Source of the DNA: Bdellovibrionales bacterium
Lineage (GTDB): Bacteria; Bdellovibrionota; UBA1018; CAIMNF01
Reading direction: 5' to 3'
Assembly: GCA_018969905.1 (NCBI GenBank)
Contig: JAGWXK010000004.1
Span: forward strand, 1-53,599
DNA length: 53,599 bases
Below the pieces are notes generated by a model, which saw only the letters and a program-made list of their open reading frames with translations, did no database searches and had not been told where the DNA came from. The number at the start of each line of letters is the position of its first letter. Within the stretch, counting starts at the first letter, position 1. The translations under genes and the position numbers were made by a program. This document shows, one piece after another, positions 1 to 8,387 of this stretch.

Positions 1-1
1 C

Positions 2-322
2 TGCAAAACCCAAAGCGCTCAGTGGAAATGGGCTGGGAGTCTGTATTTTCCAAACTTCAAACCCCGGAAGTCCGAAGACTGGTGGGTCACCGTGTACACC
101 ACCGAGCTTTCAGAAAGTCAGCGATCTTCCATTCCGCTCAATGACCCTCTTCAGCCCGAGGGCTCGCTTCATATGGTCTCATTATCCCGGGTGTTGTGCC
201 TTGACCTCTGGGAAGGCGATGCAAAGTTCCTACCTCTGGTCTTTGACCGCATCCCGTTTGAGGGCACTTTTTTCTACGAACAGGGACGCTGCGCCCGTTA
301 TCAACTCTCTCCAATCAAGTGA
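2..322 (+). CDS. C-terminal part of an unidentified protein (5' end outside window)
   Basis: Frame stays open from the left edge (..CKTQSAQWKWAGSLYFPNFKPRKSEDWWVTVYTTELSES..) to TGA at 320-322; convergent with the next gene. Confidence 0.5.
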   Translation, partial: CKTQSAQWKWAGSLYFPNFKPRKSEDWWVTVYTTELSESQRSSIPLNDPLQPEGSLHMVSLSRVLCLDLWEGDAKFLPLVFDRIPFEGTFFYEQGRCARYQLSPIK

Positions 323-1617
323 ACTCTCCAGGCCTCTTCGGCCCTTGGACCATTGATGCCATGGTACTTCATCCTCACAAAAAGCGTGCTTCGCGCGATT
401 CCGAGCAATCGGGCGGCCTCTGAGCGCCTGCCATTCACCACCCGTAGCGCGCGCAGGATCATGAACTTCTCCATTTGGTCGAGGGTGCAGATTCCGGGAG
501 CCTGCACCGTAGCACTTGCCTGGATCGCTCCTGCGATCGCACTTTCTTCGGTCTCATTCATGAAATCAAAGTCTGAGGCATGCACCACTCCCTGTTCGGG
601 ACCCACGCTTCCACAAGCGCGCTCGATCGCGTGCCTGAGCTCACGAACGTTTCCGGGCCAGGGGTTGACTTGGAGTCTGTAAATTGCCTCGCGAGTCAGG
701 GTTTTTCCGAATTCCTCTGCAAATCGGACCGCAAGAGCTCCCACATCCTCGGGTCGGGAACGAAGGGAGGGGATCTCGATGGGAATGGATGCCAACCTGA
801 AATAAAGATCCTGTCGAAATTTTCCTTCCTGCACCAGAGCCTTCAGAGGCTTATGGGTTGCACATACGATCCGAACATCCGCGTGCAGTACCCGATCGGA
901 GCCCAAGGGCCTGATCTCGCCACTCTCCAGAAACCGAAGCAGCTTTACCTGGAGCTCAAGCGGCAGATCACCGACTTCATCCAAAAAAAGCGTGCCCCCA
1001 TGAGCCTGCAAAAGTGCGCCCGGGCGATCCTTCACAGCACCCGTAAAGGCTCCCTTCACATGACCGAAAAGTTCGCTTTCAGCAACCGATACGGCCACGG
1101 CTCCGCAGTTGATCGGCACAAAGGGACCCGAAGCACGCTCAGACCAAAGATGGGTCCACCGTCCCAGCACTTCCTTGCCGGTTCCCGTCTCACCACTCAG
1201 ATACACCGAAAGCTTTGTACGAGAAGCCTTTCTTACAGCTTCCAGCATCTGTCGGCCCTTCTCGGATTCCGTATACCAGGTTCGCTCGCCCGGTGCGGTT
1301 TCTCGGACCTTGGTCCGGACTTCGGTCTCAGTGAAGATCAATTCGGTGTCCCCGACTTTGATGGGTACAAAAAATGGAAGCTCCAAAGACTGCACCCTGT
1401 AATCACCAAGGCCGATCAGGAGTTCTGGATCCAGAGCAATCATGATCGGCCCCCTGACGGGGTGCCTTTCGATTCGAAGCACCCCGGCCTTGAGCTTTGG
1501 ATCCCGAAGCTGGTTCCGATCCGCGGGATCCGTTCCAAGTTCGATGGGATAGCTTCTCCATTTCAGGGTTCTTCTGTGTCCATCCGGGTCTCTGATCTGT
1601 ACAAAGAGTTCATTCAT
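301..1617 (-). CDS. Sigma-54-dependent transcriptional regulator (N-terminal FHA-like region, AAA+ domain, Fis-type HTH)
   Basis: GETGTGKE Walker A, GAFTGA loop, GGTLFLDEV Walker B, C-terminal HTH (RRSEAARLLGIARSTLFVRMKYHGI). Confidence 0.92.
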   Translation of the reverse strand: MNELFVQIRDPDGHRRTLKWRSYPIELGTDPADRNQLRDPKLKAGVLRIERHPVRGPIMIALDPELLIGLGDYRVQSLELPFFVPIKVGDTELIFTETEVRTKVRETAPGERTWYTESEKGRQMLEAVRKASRTKLSVYLSGETGTGKEVLGRWTHLWSERASGPFVPINCGAVAVSVAESELFGHVKGAFTGAVKDRPGALLQAHGGTLFLDEVGDLPLELQVKLLRFLESGEIRPLGSDRVLHADVRIVCATHKPLKALVQEGKFRQDLYFRLASIPIEIPSLRSRPEDVGALAVRFAEEFGKTLTREAIYRLQVNPWPGNVRELRHAIERACGSVGPEQGVVHASDFDFMNETEESAIAGAIQASATVQAPGICTLDQMEKFMILRALRVVNGRRSEAARLLGIARSTLFVRMKYHGINGPRAEEAWRVHLIGES

Positions 1618-1705
1618 GGTGGAGGACTCTCAAGCAATCCATATGCCATACCCTAAATGAAAAGAGATGAGTTTTAAGACGCTTCCACTGTGGTAGTGTG
1701 GACAA

Positions 1706-2305
1706 ATGGCATCAGAGTATCTGATCACCCTTGCGGATCCGGGACAAATTCCCACACTTTTGAAGCGCGGATTTTTAAATGGCAGGTCCGAACCCCGGAT
1801 TGCATTTGTCGGACGATCCAACGTCGGAAAAAGCTCGCTGATCAATTCCCTATTGGAACAAAAAATCGCACGTGTTTCCTCAATGCCCGGGAAGACCAAA
1901 TCAATCCACTTTTTCCTTTGGCAGGATCAGCGGAAGATTGTGGCAGACCTTCCAGGGTACGGATTCGCCAAGGTTGCCCAATCCGAGAAAAACGCCTGGG
2001 TCAGGCTTTTGGATAGCTACTTTTCTGCAGACAAGGCTCTCGAATGCGTTCTTCTTTTGTTCGACAGCCGGCATGGTCCGACGGATCAGGATCTGGAGGC
2101 GCTTGAGTTCTTCGCCAAAAAGGGCATCCCGATTCAGATCGTACTGACAAAAATCGACCAACTGAAAACCCAGTCCGAGCGAGCCAAACGGAAACGCGAG
2201 ATTCTCGAGGTCCTTTCGGCCTTTGGCGTAGACGATTCGGACCTCGCATGGGTATCCGTGAAAGACAAGAAGAGCATCGCCATGCTCAGGGAGAGATTGA
2301 AATGA
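1706..2305 (+). CDS. engB: Ribosome biogenesis GTPase EngB/YsxC/YihA
   Basis: GRSNVGKSSLIN, PGKTKSIHFF, DLPGYGFAKV, TKIDQL motifs. Confidence 0.95.
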   Translation: MASEYLITLADPGQIPTLLKRGFLNGRSEPRIAFVGRSNVGKSSLINSLLEQKIARVSSMPGKTKSIHFFLWQDQRKIVADLPGYGFAKVAQSEKNAWVRLLDSYFSADKALECVLLLFDSRHGPTDQDLEALEFFAKKGIPIQIVLTKIDQLKTQSERAKRKREILEVLSAFGVDDSDLAWVSVKDKKSIAMLRERLK

Positions 2306-3309
2306 TCAAAATCGGAATTGTCGCAACCTCATCCGTCATTCCCAAGGTTGAATTTGAAATGGGCGTCGAACATTTGAGGCGAGCGGGATTTCAGGTGGAA
2401 ATCCATCCGATCGCACTCAATGAGTACTACTTTTATCCGGCAGGCGATGAAGAACGTGCACGAGCACTGATCGAATTCTCCATGCGTCCGGATCTGGATG
2501 TGATCTGGTGCGGACGCGGAGGCTATGGTGCCACCCATTTGCTTCCCTTTTTGAACCATTGGAAGCGGTCGCTCAAGGGCAGAAGGCTCAAAAAAAAGAC
2601 AATGATTGGCTTTAGCGACATTACGGCTCTCCTTGAGTGGTACCGGGTGAATTTCAAATGGGAAACCATCCACGCCCCCATGCCATCTCTACGAACCTTT
2701 TCTGTGCTCAAGCGTTCCGAGTGGGATAACCTGATGAATCTTCTCAAGGCATCCCTGAAGAAAGAAAAACCAAAACAGGAACCCTTCGGGCTCGAGCCAA
2801 TCTTTGTTCCAAAAGATTTCAAAGCCGTGACCGCCCCGCTAGTGGGCGGAAACCTCGCGGTTTGGAACGCGCTTCTCGGAACCCCGGACCAGGGATCGGC
2901 CCGTGGAAAAATCCTGTTCCTGGAGGAGATCCAGGAAAACCTCGGCCGAATCAACCGGATGATGCATCACTTGGAGCAAGCCGGAGGGCTCAATGGCTGC
3001 AAGGGAATCGTTCTTGGGGATTTTACCGAATGCAATGACAGCGTACCAGCAGGACTCAAGATGGCGCCGCCCGAGGCTCCGGGTCGCGCAGCATATCTCC
3101 ACACACCCCCAAAAGAAGCAATGGGGTTCCTCAGAAGCTCATACACCACCATCGAAGGATTGGATTTCATCTTTCGTTCAGTAGGTGAACGCCATCGGAT
3201 TCCGGTCTTTTCAGGACTTCCGGTAGGCCATGGAAGCTCTCACCATAGTCTGTACCTTGGAAAGAGGCATACGCTCGATCGGAAAGGGAATTTTTTCATC
3301 AATCCCTAG
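2302..3309 (+). CDS. ldcA: LD-carboxypeptidase (peptidase S66)
   Basis: WCGRGGYGATHLL, IGFSDITALL, HAPM, GGNLAV, FLEEI motifs; start at 2302 overlaps the engB stop (ATGA). Confidence 0.9.
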   Translation: MIKIGIVATSSVIPKVEFEMGVEHLRRAGFQVEIHPIALNEYYFYPAGDEERARALIEFSMRPDLDVIWCGRGGYGATHLLPFLNHWKRSLKGRRLKKKTMIGFSDITALLEWYRVNFKWETIHAPMPSLRTFSVLKRSEWDNLMNLLKASLKKEKPKQEPFGLEPIFVPKDFKAVTAPLVGGNLAVWNALLGTPDQGSARGKILFLEEIQENLGRINRMMHHLEQAGGLNGCKGIVLGDFTECNDSVPAGLKMAPPEAPGRAAYLHTPPKEAMGFLRSSYTTIEGLDFIFRSVGERHRIPVFSGLPVGHGSSHHSLYLGKRHTLDRKGNFFINP

Positions 3310-3381
3310 CAGGAGTTCTTTCCCCTGAGTTTGCTTGCAACTGCGCTCCACCTTTGCTACTTTGGGATTCCGATTTTCGAT

Positions 3382-3468
3382 GGCTCCGTGGCGGAATTGG
3401 TAGACGCGCTCGATTCAAAATCGTGTATCCTTACGGGTGTTCCGGTTCGACTCCGGATGGAGCCACCA
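3382..3468 (+). tRNA. tRNA-Leu, anticodon CAA, CCA encoded
   Basis: Acceptor GGCTCCG/TGGAGCC + ACCA, type-II long variable arm, anticodon loop TTCAAAA, T-loop TTCGACT. Confidence 0.95.
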
Positions 3469-3516
3469 CTTTTTGATCAACACCCACTCCACAGTGTGGA
3501 GAACCGGAGAACCAGA

Positions 3517-3879
3517 TTAGCTTTCTTTATTCGAGTTTTTACCGCGCACTTTCTCCAGCATCCCGATCACGTCGTCAAACCCAAGTCCACGCGCGATTGA
3601 GTTTAAGGTAAGAATTCTTGTATTGCTCCTCCCCGCGATGATTTCCCGAATGCTTGAACGAGCGATTCCGGATTTGAATGAAAGCCATTCAACCGGCTTT
3701 TCCTTTTCAAACAAAACCCTGTGAACAAGCAGCCCAATCTGCTTCAGAAGGATTTGCTCAGAACGGCTGGATCCCTTCGATTCGAACTTACCGTTTTTAC
3801 GCGATCCGTTTTTTCCGGATCCGTTTTTAAGCGATCCGTTTTTTCCGGATCCGTTTTTTTTGTTCTGACTGTCAGGCAT
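3517..3879 (-). CDS. XRE-like small DNA-binding protein with N-terminal NGSxK pentapeptide repeats
   Basis: Helix-turn-helix-like 'WLSFKSGIARSSIREIIAGRSNTRILTLNSIARGLGF'; repeats NGSGK-NGSLK-NGSGK-NGSRK. Confidence 0.7.
   Translation of the reverse strand: MPDSQNKKNGSGKNGSLKNGSGKNGSRKNGKFESKGSSRSEQILLKQIGLLVHRVLFEKEKPVEWLSFKSGIARSSIREIIAGRSNTRILTLNSIARGLGFDDVIGMLEKVRGKNSNKES
3791..3853. repeat. 15-bp tandem repeat (about 4 units, CCGTTTTTnnnnGAT) encoding NGSxK repeats
   Basis: ccgtttttacgcgat / ccgttttttccggat / ccgtttttaagcgat / ccgttttttccggat / ccg. Confidence 0.9.
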
Positions 3880-3921
3880 AATTTCTCTCTTTGTGGAGCA
3901 TATCAATCCCAACTTCAAAAA

Positions 3922-3986
3922 ACGGCGGTTTGCCGGACTTTCGGACCGAGCACAAGAATTGAAAAAGTCCGGAAAACCGCCGCCGT
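3922..3986. repeat. Imperfect inverted repeat between divergent XRE-like and receiver-domain genes (candidate operator or attenuator)
   Basis: acggcggtttgccggacttt (3922-3941) versus aaaagtccggaaaaccgccgccgt (3963-3986). Confidence 0.7.
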
Positions 3987-4015
3987 AAATATGGTTTCGG
4001 GCCTATGGTTTTAGA

Positions 4016-4384
4016 ATGATCTCCCTACAACCAACGCTTCTCATTGTGGATGCTGATGCTTCATGGAGGGAACTCTTGGGTGAATTTTTCGAAATGCACT
4101 CCTTTCGGGTTTTTCTGGCAGGTTCTGGAAAAGAGGCGCTGGGCGCTTTGGGTTCGCACAACGATCTGATCCTCATGGATCTTGTTTTTTCCGACATGAG
4201 TGGCATCGAGTTGATTCAGGAAATCCATCGGGTAACTCTAAATTCCTCCTCCCGAATTCTGGTCTGCGGAAACGGAAAGATCCCGAAAGATGCTTCGATT
4301 TTGATTCACTCGCATCTTCCAAAACCGGTCGCTCTTCCCCTGCTCCTTTCCGAAGCAAACCGGCTCTTGAGCCTGAATCCGTAA
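4016..4384 (+). CDS. Stand-alone response regulator receiver domain protein
   Basis: LLIVDADASWRELLGEFF...DLILMDLVFSDMSGIELIQEI receiver pattern with phospho-acceptor Asp. Confidence 0.85.
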   Translation: MISLQPTLLIVDADASWRELLGEFFEMHSFRVFLAGSGKEALGALGSHNDLILMDLVFSDMSGIELIQEIHRVTLNSSSRILVCGNGKIPKDASILIHSHLPKPVALPLLLSEANRLLSLNP

Positions 4385-4400
4385 AAAGCCACACCCACTG

Positions 4401-4433
4401 AAGCAGATGGCATGCCACCAGTGACCTCTGCTT
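4401..4433. terminator. Possible hairpin terminator after the receiver-domain gene
   Basis: AAGCAGA (4401-4407) / TCTGCTT (4427-4433) perfect 7-bp stem followed by TTA. Confidence 0.35.
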
Positions 4434-4505
4434 TATCCGGGCCCCTCGGCAAATTCGAATCTCATGCGGGACTAAATTGCATGATCAAGTACATTCTTGC
4501 CCCGC

Positions 4506-5396
4506 TCACTCCCTCATCCAATCGGAATAGTTTTTCTTCATGACAGTAAGATGGGAATAACTCCCCTGACTGAGCTTGACCCGATCCTCATCTCTGAAAA
4601 TGAGTTCCGAGCCCTCGGATGTGGGTGAGTTCTCAAGGTAGTATGATTTGACTTTTCCAGGAAAACGATCAGCAAATTTTTTTAGCCCCCTACAGGGGGG
4701 GGAACTCAAACTCGAACAATAAGTCGCATCAAAGAGACCCACTCTCTCGATTTTTTCGTCCTGAAGGGATTCACTCAGAATCCCTCCAATCGAACGATAG
4801 GCTCCACTGTGCCCCGTAATCCGATGTCGAACGGCTTTCGCATCGGAAGCCCCGGCCACAAGACCTGAGTTCTTCAATAAAATGAACAGTTGATGATGAA
4901 ACGCATCGAATTGGGCACGGGTGGAAAGCTCTGTTTTATAAGTATCACACTTCCCGGTGCTCTCAGGGATGATCAACAATCGACTCAAGCCGGATCGATG
5001 AAGCTCGGCATCCAGACGATAGCGATTCAGGGTTCCGGAAAAATCATCATTCTGGACAACATGGCCATGAAAATGAGTAACGATTTCAGGATCGGTCTCG
5101 TTCAGGTCGAAATGAACGGGAATGTGAATTGCAACTTTTTTCGGATATCCGGGGACCTTACCCACACATCTCCACGGGCTCCCTTCCGGCTCTTTTGCAC
5201 AAACAAAACCTAAAGACTGCAACCTTCTTACCGAGGCCGCCAGGTCATGTTCCTTCACCTCGTTGCTAAACCCTGAAAGCGCACCCAAATTTGCGTTGGC
5301 CGCGTTGTCGTCTTCACATGCCCCCTCAGCCCGGACCTCATCTGGTGCAAGCCCCAGGAAAAGAAACCATACAAACACAACCACTGCCTTCATCAT
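4506..5396 (-). CDS. Secreted alpha/beta-hydrolase-like protein
   Basis: Signal peptide (MMKAVVVFVWFLFLGLAPDEVRA), HFHGHV, GHSGAYRSIGG nucleophile-elbow-like, C-terminal Asp/His candidates. Confidence 0.55.
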   Translation of the reverse strand: MMKAVVVFVWFLFLGLAPDEVRAEGACEDDNAANANLGALSGFSNEVKEHDLAASVRRLQSLGFVCAKEPEGSPWRCVGKVPGYPKKVAIHIPVHFDLNETDPEIVTHFHGHVVQNDDFSGTLNRYRLDAELHRSGLSRLLIIPESTGKCDTYKTELSTRAQFDAFHHQLFILLKNSGLVAGASDAKAVRHRITGHSGAYRSIGGILSESLQDEKIERVGLFDATYCSSLSSPPCRGLKKFADRFPGKVKSYYLENSPTSEGSELIFRDEDRVKLSQGSYSHLTVMKKNYSDWMRE

Positions 5397-5428
5397 CAAA
5401 TTATAACACCCCATCCGGGAAACCGGGA

Positions 5429-5465
5429 ACCTCCGATGGAAAGAACGAGCTCACCATCGGAGGTT
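5429..5465. terminator. Hairpin downstream of ahpC
   Basis: aacctccgatgg (5429-5440 region) / ccatcggaggtt (5454-5465). Confidence 0.45.
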
Positions 5466-5488
5466 TTCACCGTTCTTACCACTTGGAA

Positions 5489-6055
5489 TTAAATCTTCCC
5501 GACCAAATTCACTCCGGGCTTAAGCGTTGCGGCTCCGGGCTTCCACTTCGCAGGGCAAACCTCGCCTGTGTGCTGCGCCACGAACTGGGCTGCCTGCACC
5601 TTGCGAAGAAGCTCATCTGCGTTCCGACCAATTCCATTGTCATGAATTTCCGCGATCTTGATGCGGCCTTCAGGATCAACTACGAAAGTCCCACGGTAGC
5701 AGAGTCCTTCTTCCTCGATGTGAACGCCGAACGCGCGGGTCAAAAACCCGGTCGGATCCGCAAGCATCGGATACTGGATTTTTTTGATGGTTTCAGAGAC
5801 ATCATGCCAGGCCTTGTGGGTGAAGTGGGTGTCGGTACTGACGGAGTACACCTCCACCCCCATTTTCTTGAATTCCGGGTATTTCTCGGCCATGTCACCA
5901 AGCTCGGTCGGACAAACAAAGGTGAAGTCGGCCGGATAGAAGAAGAAAACGGACCACTTTCCGCGTAGCTCGTTTTGGGTCACTGGCTTGAAGGCTCCCT
6001 CATGGAAGGCCTGAAGTTTGAAATCAGGAATTTTGGTGTTGATCAAAGTGTTCAT
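5489..6055 (-). CDS. ahpC: Alkyl hydroperoxide reductase C, 2-Cys peroxiredoxin
   Basis: FFYPADFTFVCPTELGD, GEVCPAKWKPG resolving Cys. Confidence 0.96.
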   Translation of the reverse strand: MNTLINTKIPDFKLQAFHEGAFKPVTQNELRGKWSVFFFYPADFTFVCPTELGDMAEKYPEFKKMGVEVYSVSTDTHFTHKAWHDVSETIKKIQYPMLADPTGFLTRAFGVHIEEEGLCYRGTFVVDPEGRIKIAEIHDNGIGRNADELLRKVQAAQFVAQHTGEVCPAKWKPGAATLKPGVNLVGKI

Positions 6056-6202
6056 AATGGTCTCCTTAGCTTAAAGATTAGTCGATCCGGGTCCATAGAT
6101 AAAATAAGTTGTCTCTCTTGCACAATAGAGGGAACCTATGAACGAGACCAGCCGCGTTTCCAGTTGATTTCACAGACCTTTTCATGGAAGATCGGGTCCG
6201 CC

Positions 6203-6688
6203 ATGTGGCAATCCCTGACCTCCCCCTCCGTACCCTATCTTGAGCTCGTGATCCGGGCGATCGTCATCTATGCTTTTGTCTTGTTCCTGATCCGCGTCTC
6301 GGGAAAACGTCAACTCGGGCAACTCAGCGCGATCGAGTTCGTGACCATTCTTCTGATTTCAAATGCGGTTCAGAATGCGATGAATGCCGGTGACAACTCT
6401 CTCACCGGAGGCATGGTGCTTTCCTCGGTACTCGTTTTCCTCAGCACCGGCATTGCAATTTTAAGTTTCCGACACAAACGATTCCGCCACTGGGTCGAGG
6501 GCACTCCCACCATCCTGATCCGGCGAGGGGAAGTGATCAAACCCCATCTTGAAAAAGAAAAGCTCACCCACGAAGAACTCGTCACCCTTCTTCGGCGCCA
6601 GGGGGTTCACAAGATCCATGAGGTGGAACTCGCCATTCTTGAGTCAGACGGATCGTTGAGCGTGACGCTCAATCATCACCCTACTTGA
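6203..6688 (+). CDS. DUF421/YetF-family membrane protein
   Basis: Three N-terminal TM segments, 'LIRVSGKRQLGQLSAIEFVTILLISNAVQNAM'. Confidence 0.88.
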   Translation: MWQSLTSPSVPYLELVIRAIVIYAFVLFLIRVSGKRQLGQLSAIEFVTILLISNAVQNAMNAGDNSLTGGMVLSSVLVFLSTGIAILSFRHKRFRHWVEGTPTILIRRGEVIKPHLEKEKLTHEELVTLLRRQGVHKIHEVELAILESDGSLSVTLNHHPT

Positions 6689-7712
6689 AGCTGTCCGCGT
6701 AGACAAAAAACTCCTGTCGATTGGAGCACAATTGAACTGCGGCAAGATCCCGGAAGCCAAGCTCGGACACCCGCTTCAGGTAGAGCGGGATGCTGCTTGC
6801 AAACTTCCAATCATTCAGCTTCAGGGTCAAAAACCCTTTGTTCAAGGCAAGCTTTGATCCGTGAATGGATCGCAAAAGCTCAAGGACATGATGGATCTCG
6901 TCGAGTGCCTCCAGTGGCGCGAGATTCATGTCGAGCACAAGCCACTCGGGATTCGCCGTTTTCAGGTCGTCACGGGTCAGGGTTTTTGCCGTCTTCTGAA
7001 TGAACTGAAAGCCGGTGTTCTGATGTACGGAAGGATCCACCCGCTTCGGATCAACCCCGGTCACCTTGAACCCGCGTGAAAGCATCGCAGTGGATGCGCC
7101 ACCCGGAGCGCAGCCGACCTCAAGCACCCGGGTTCCAGCCTTGCACTCGGGCTTGAAGCGATGAATCGCCTCTTCCAGCTTCAGATATGCACGCGAAGGA
7201 GCGGTCGCCGGCAGAGAGATGAGCGGCTGATTTCCGGGAGCTGGCTCCATGCCGTCTTGGTGAAGGTGCTTTCCCAAAAACACATGCCCCTCGTCCAGAT
7301 AAATCAGGTCAAACACGTACTCCCCCACCCTTGGAGCGTTGGAAAATCCCTGAAGACCTCCGGATTCCATGAGTTTTTTGATTCGCGCATTTTGCACAAA
7401 TCCTTCCGGCTCATCGCCCGGAACAAAGGTATCGCGTTCAAATGCATGCAACACCGAGCCCTTGGGAATCAGAGGGATCAAACTTTGAAGAGCATCCTCC
7501 CCCTTTCCCTGCCCGACGCTCTCGCCCCAGACCCGGGTAAAAATGCTCTCCGGATTTTGAATGAAGGGAGCCTCACCCGACTCTTCCTTGAAGGTCATGA
7601 AGCCAGGTCGTGAAAATGCAAAACGAAGCGAAGGGTGCGCGCGAAGAACCTCGTCTTTCACGGTTTTCTCGGCCCCGAACTGGCAGGTGGCATAATAGAA
7701 TCTAGGTGTCAT
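6681..7712 (-). CDS. rlmM: RlmM-like 23S rRNA 2'-O-ribose methyltransferase (FtsJ domain)
   Basis: RVLEVGCAPGGASTAMLSRGFKVTGVDP, LVLDMNLAP, N-terminal THUMP-like region. Confidence 0.75.
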   Translation of the reverse strand: MTPRFYYATCQFGAEKTVKDEVLRAHPSLRFAFSRPGFMTFKEESGEAPFIQNPESIFTRVWGESVGQGKGEDALQSLIPLIPKGSVLHAFERDTFVPGDEPEGFVQNARIKKLMESGGLQGFSNAPRVGEYVFDLIYLDEGHVFLGKHLHQDGMEPAPGNQPLISLPATAPSRAYLKLEEAIHRFKPECKAGTRVLEVGCAPGGASTAMLSRGFKVTGVDPKRVDPSVHQNTGFQFIQKTAKTLTRDDLKTANPEWLVLDMNLAPLEALDEIHHVLELLRSIHGSKLALNKGFLTLKLNDWKFASSIPLYLKRVSELGFRDLAAVQLCSNRQEFFVYADSFK

Positions 7713-7835
7713 AAAGAACCCGGAGCCTATCATGAAACCCTGTGATTGGCAGCCACCTTAAATGGAGTTTTAAATCCGACTCACTTGCCGAAATCCGGTT
7801 GAGGTTTGTCAAAATCCCTTCTACTCTTGAGAGCC

Positions 7836-8387
7836 ATGCAGGCCCTGCTGCGTTCCCTCCTCATTCACGGAGTCATTTTCGGTTCGCTCTGGCTTGCACT
7901 TCGCTCCTCATCCATTCCTGAAGAGATCCCCATCGAACTAACCGAGTTCCTGAGAGCTGCGCAACCCTCGGGCGCCCCGAAACCGAAATCACAGCCCCCA
8001 AAAGCCAAAGCGGTAAACGCCAACTCCGAGTCAGGCACGCCCAGCCTGAGTGCCGCCTCCACCGCCTCTTCCTCCGGGGGGACGGGAATCGGAGAAACCG
8101 TAGTCGAGGAATACGAGGTTTCCGAACTCCCGGTCATCTTGAACGAGGTGCGCGTGCCCTACCCTCCATCTGCCCGAAGCCGGGGCATCCAGGGCTCGGT
8201 GATTTTCGATTTGATTGTCTCCTCCAAAGGCGAAGTCGCCTCCGCAAAGGTTGTGAAATCCCCGGCTCCTGAACTTACCGATGCCGCCCTGAGCGCTGTT
8301 CAAAAGTTCCGGTTCAAACCCGCCCGATTCAAAGACAAACCCGTTGCAATTCAGATTCGCTACACCTATCGTTTTATCCTAGAGTGA
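7836..8387 (+). CDS. TonB-family energy transducer
   Basis: N-terminal TM, Pro/Ala linker, C-terminal 'YPPSARSRGIQGSVIFDLIVSSKGEVASAKVVKSPAPELTDAALSAVQKFRFKPA'. Confidence 0.92.
   Translation: MQALLRSLLIHGVIFGSLWLALRSSSIPEEIPIELTEFLRAAQPSGAPKPKSQPPKAKAVNANSESGTPSLSAASTASSSGGTGIGETVVEEYEVSELPVILNEVRVPYPPSARSRGIQGSVIFDLIVSSKGEVASAKVVKSPAPELTDAALSAVQKFRFKPARFKDKPVAIQIRYTYRFILE

Noticed and set aside
580-1656. 358-aa + strand ORF
   Set aside because: Antisense to the sigma-54 regulator with clear AAA+ motifs
5975-6202. N-terminal extension of the DUF421 ORF
   Set aside because: Overlaps the ahpC 5' region and encodes no family-like sequence; ATG at 6203 fits the TM start
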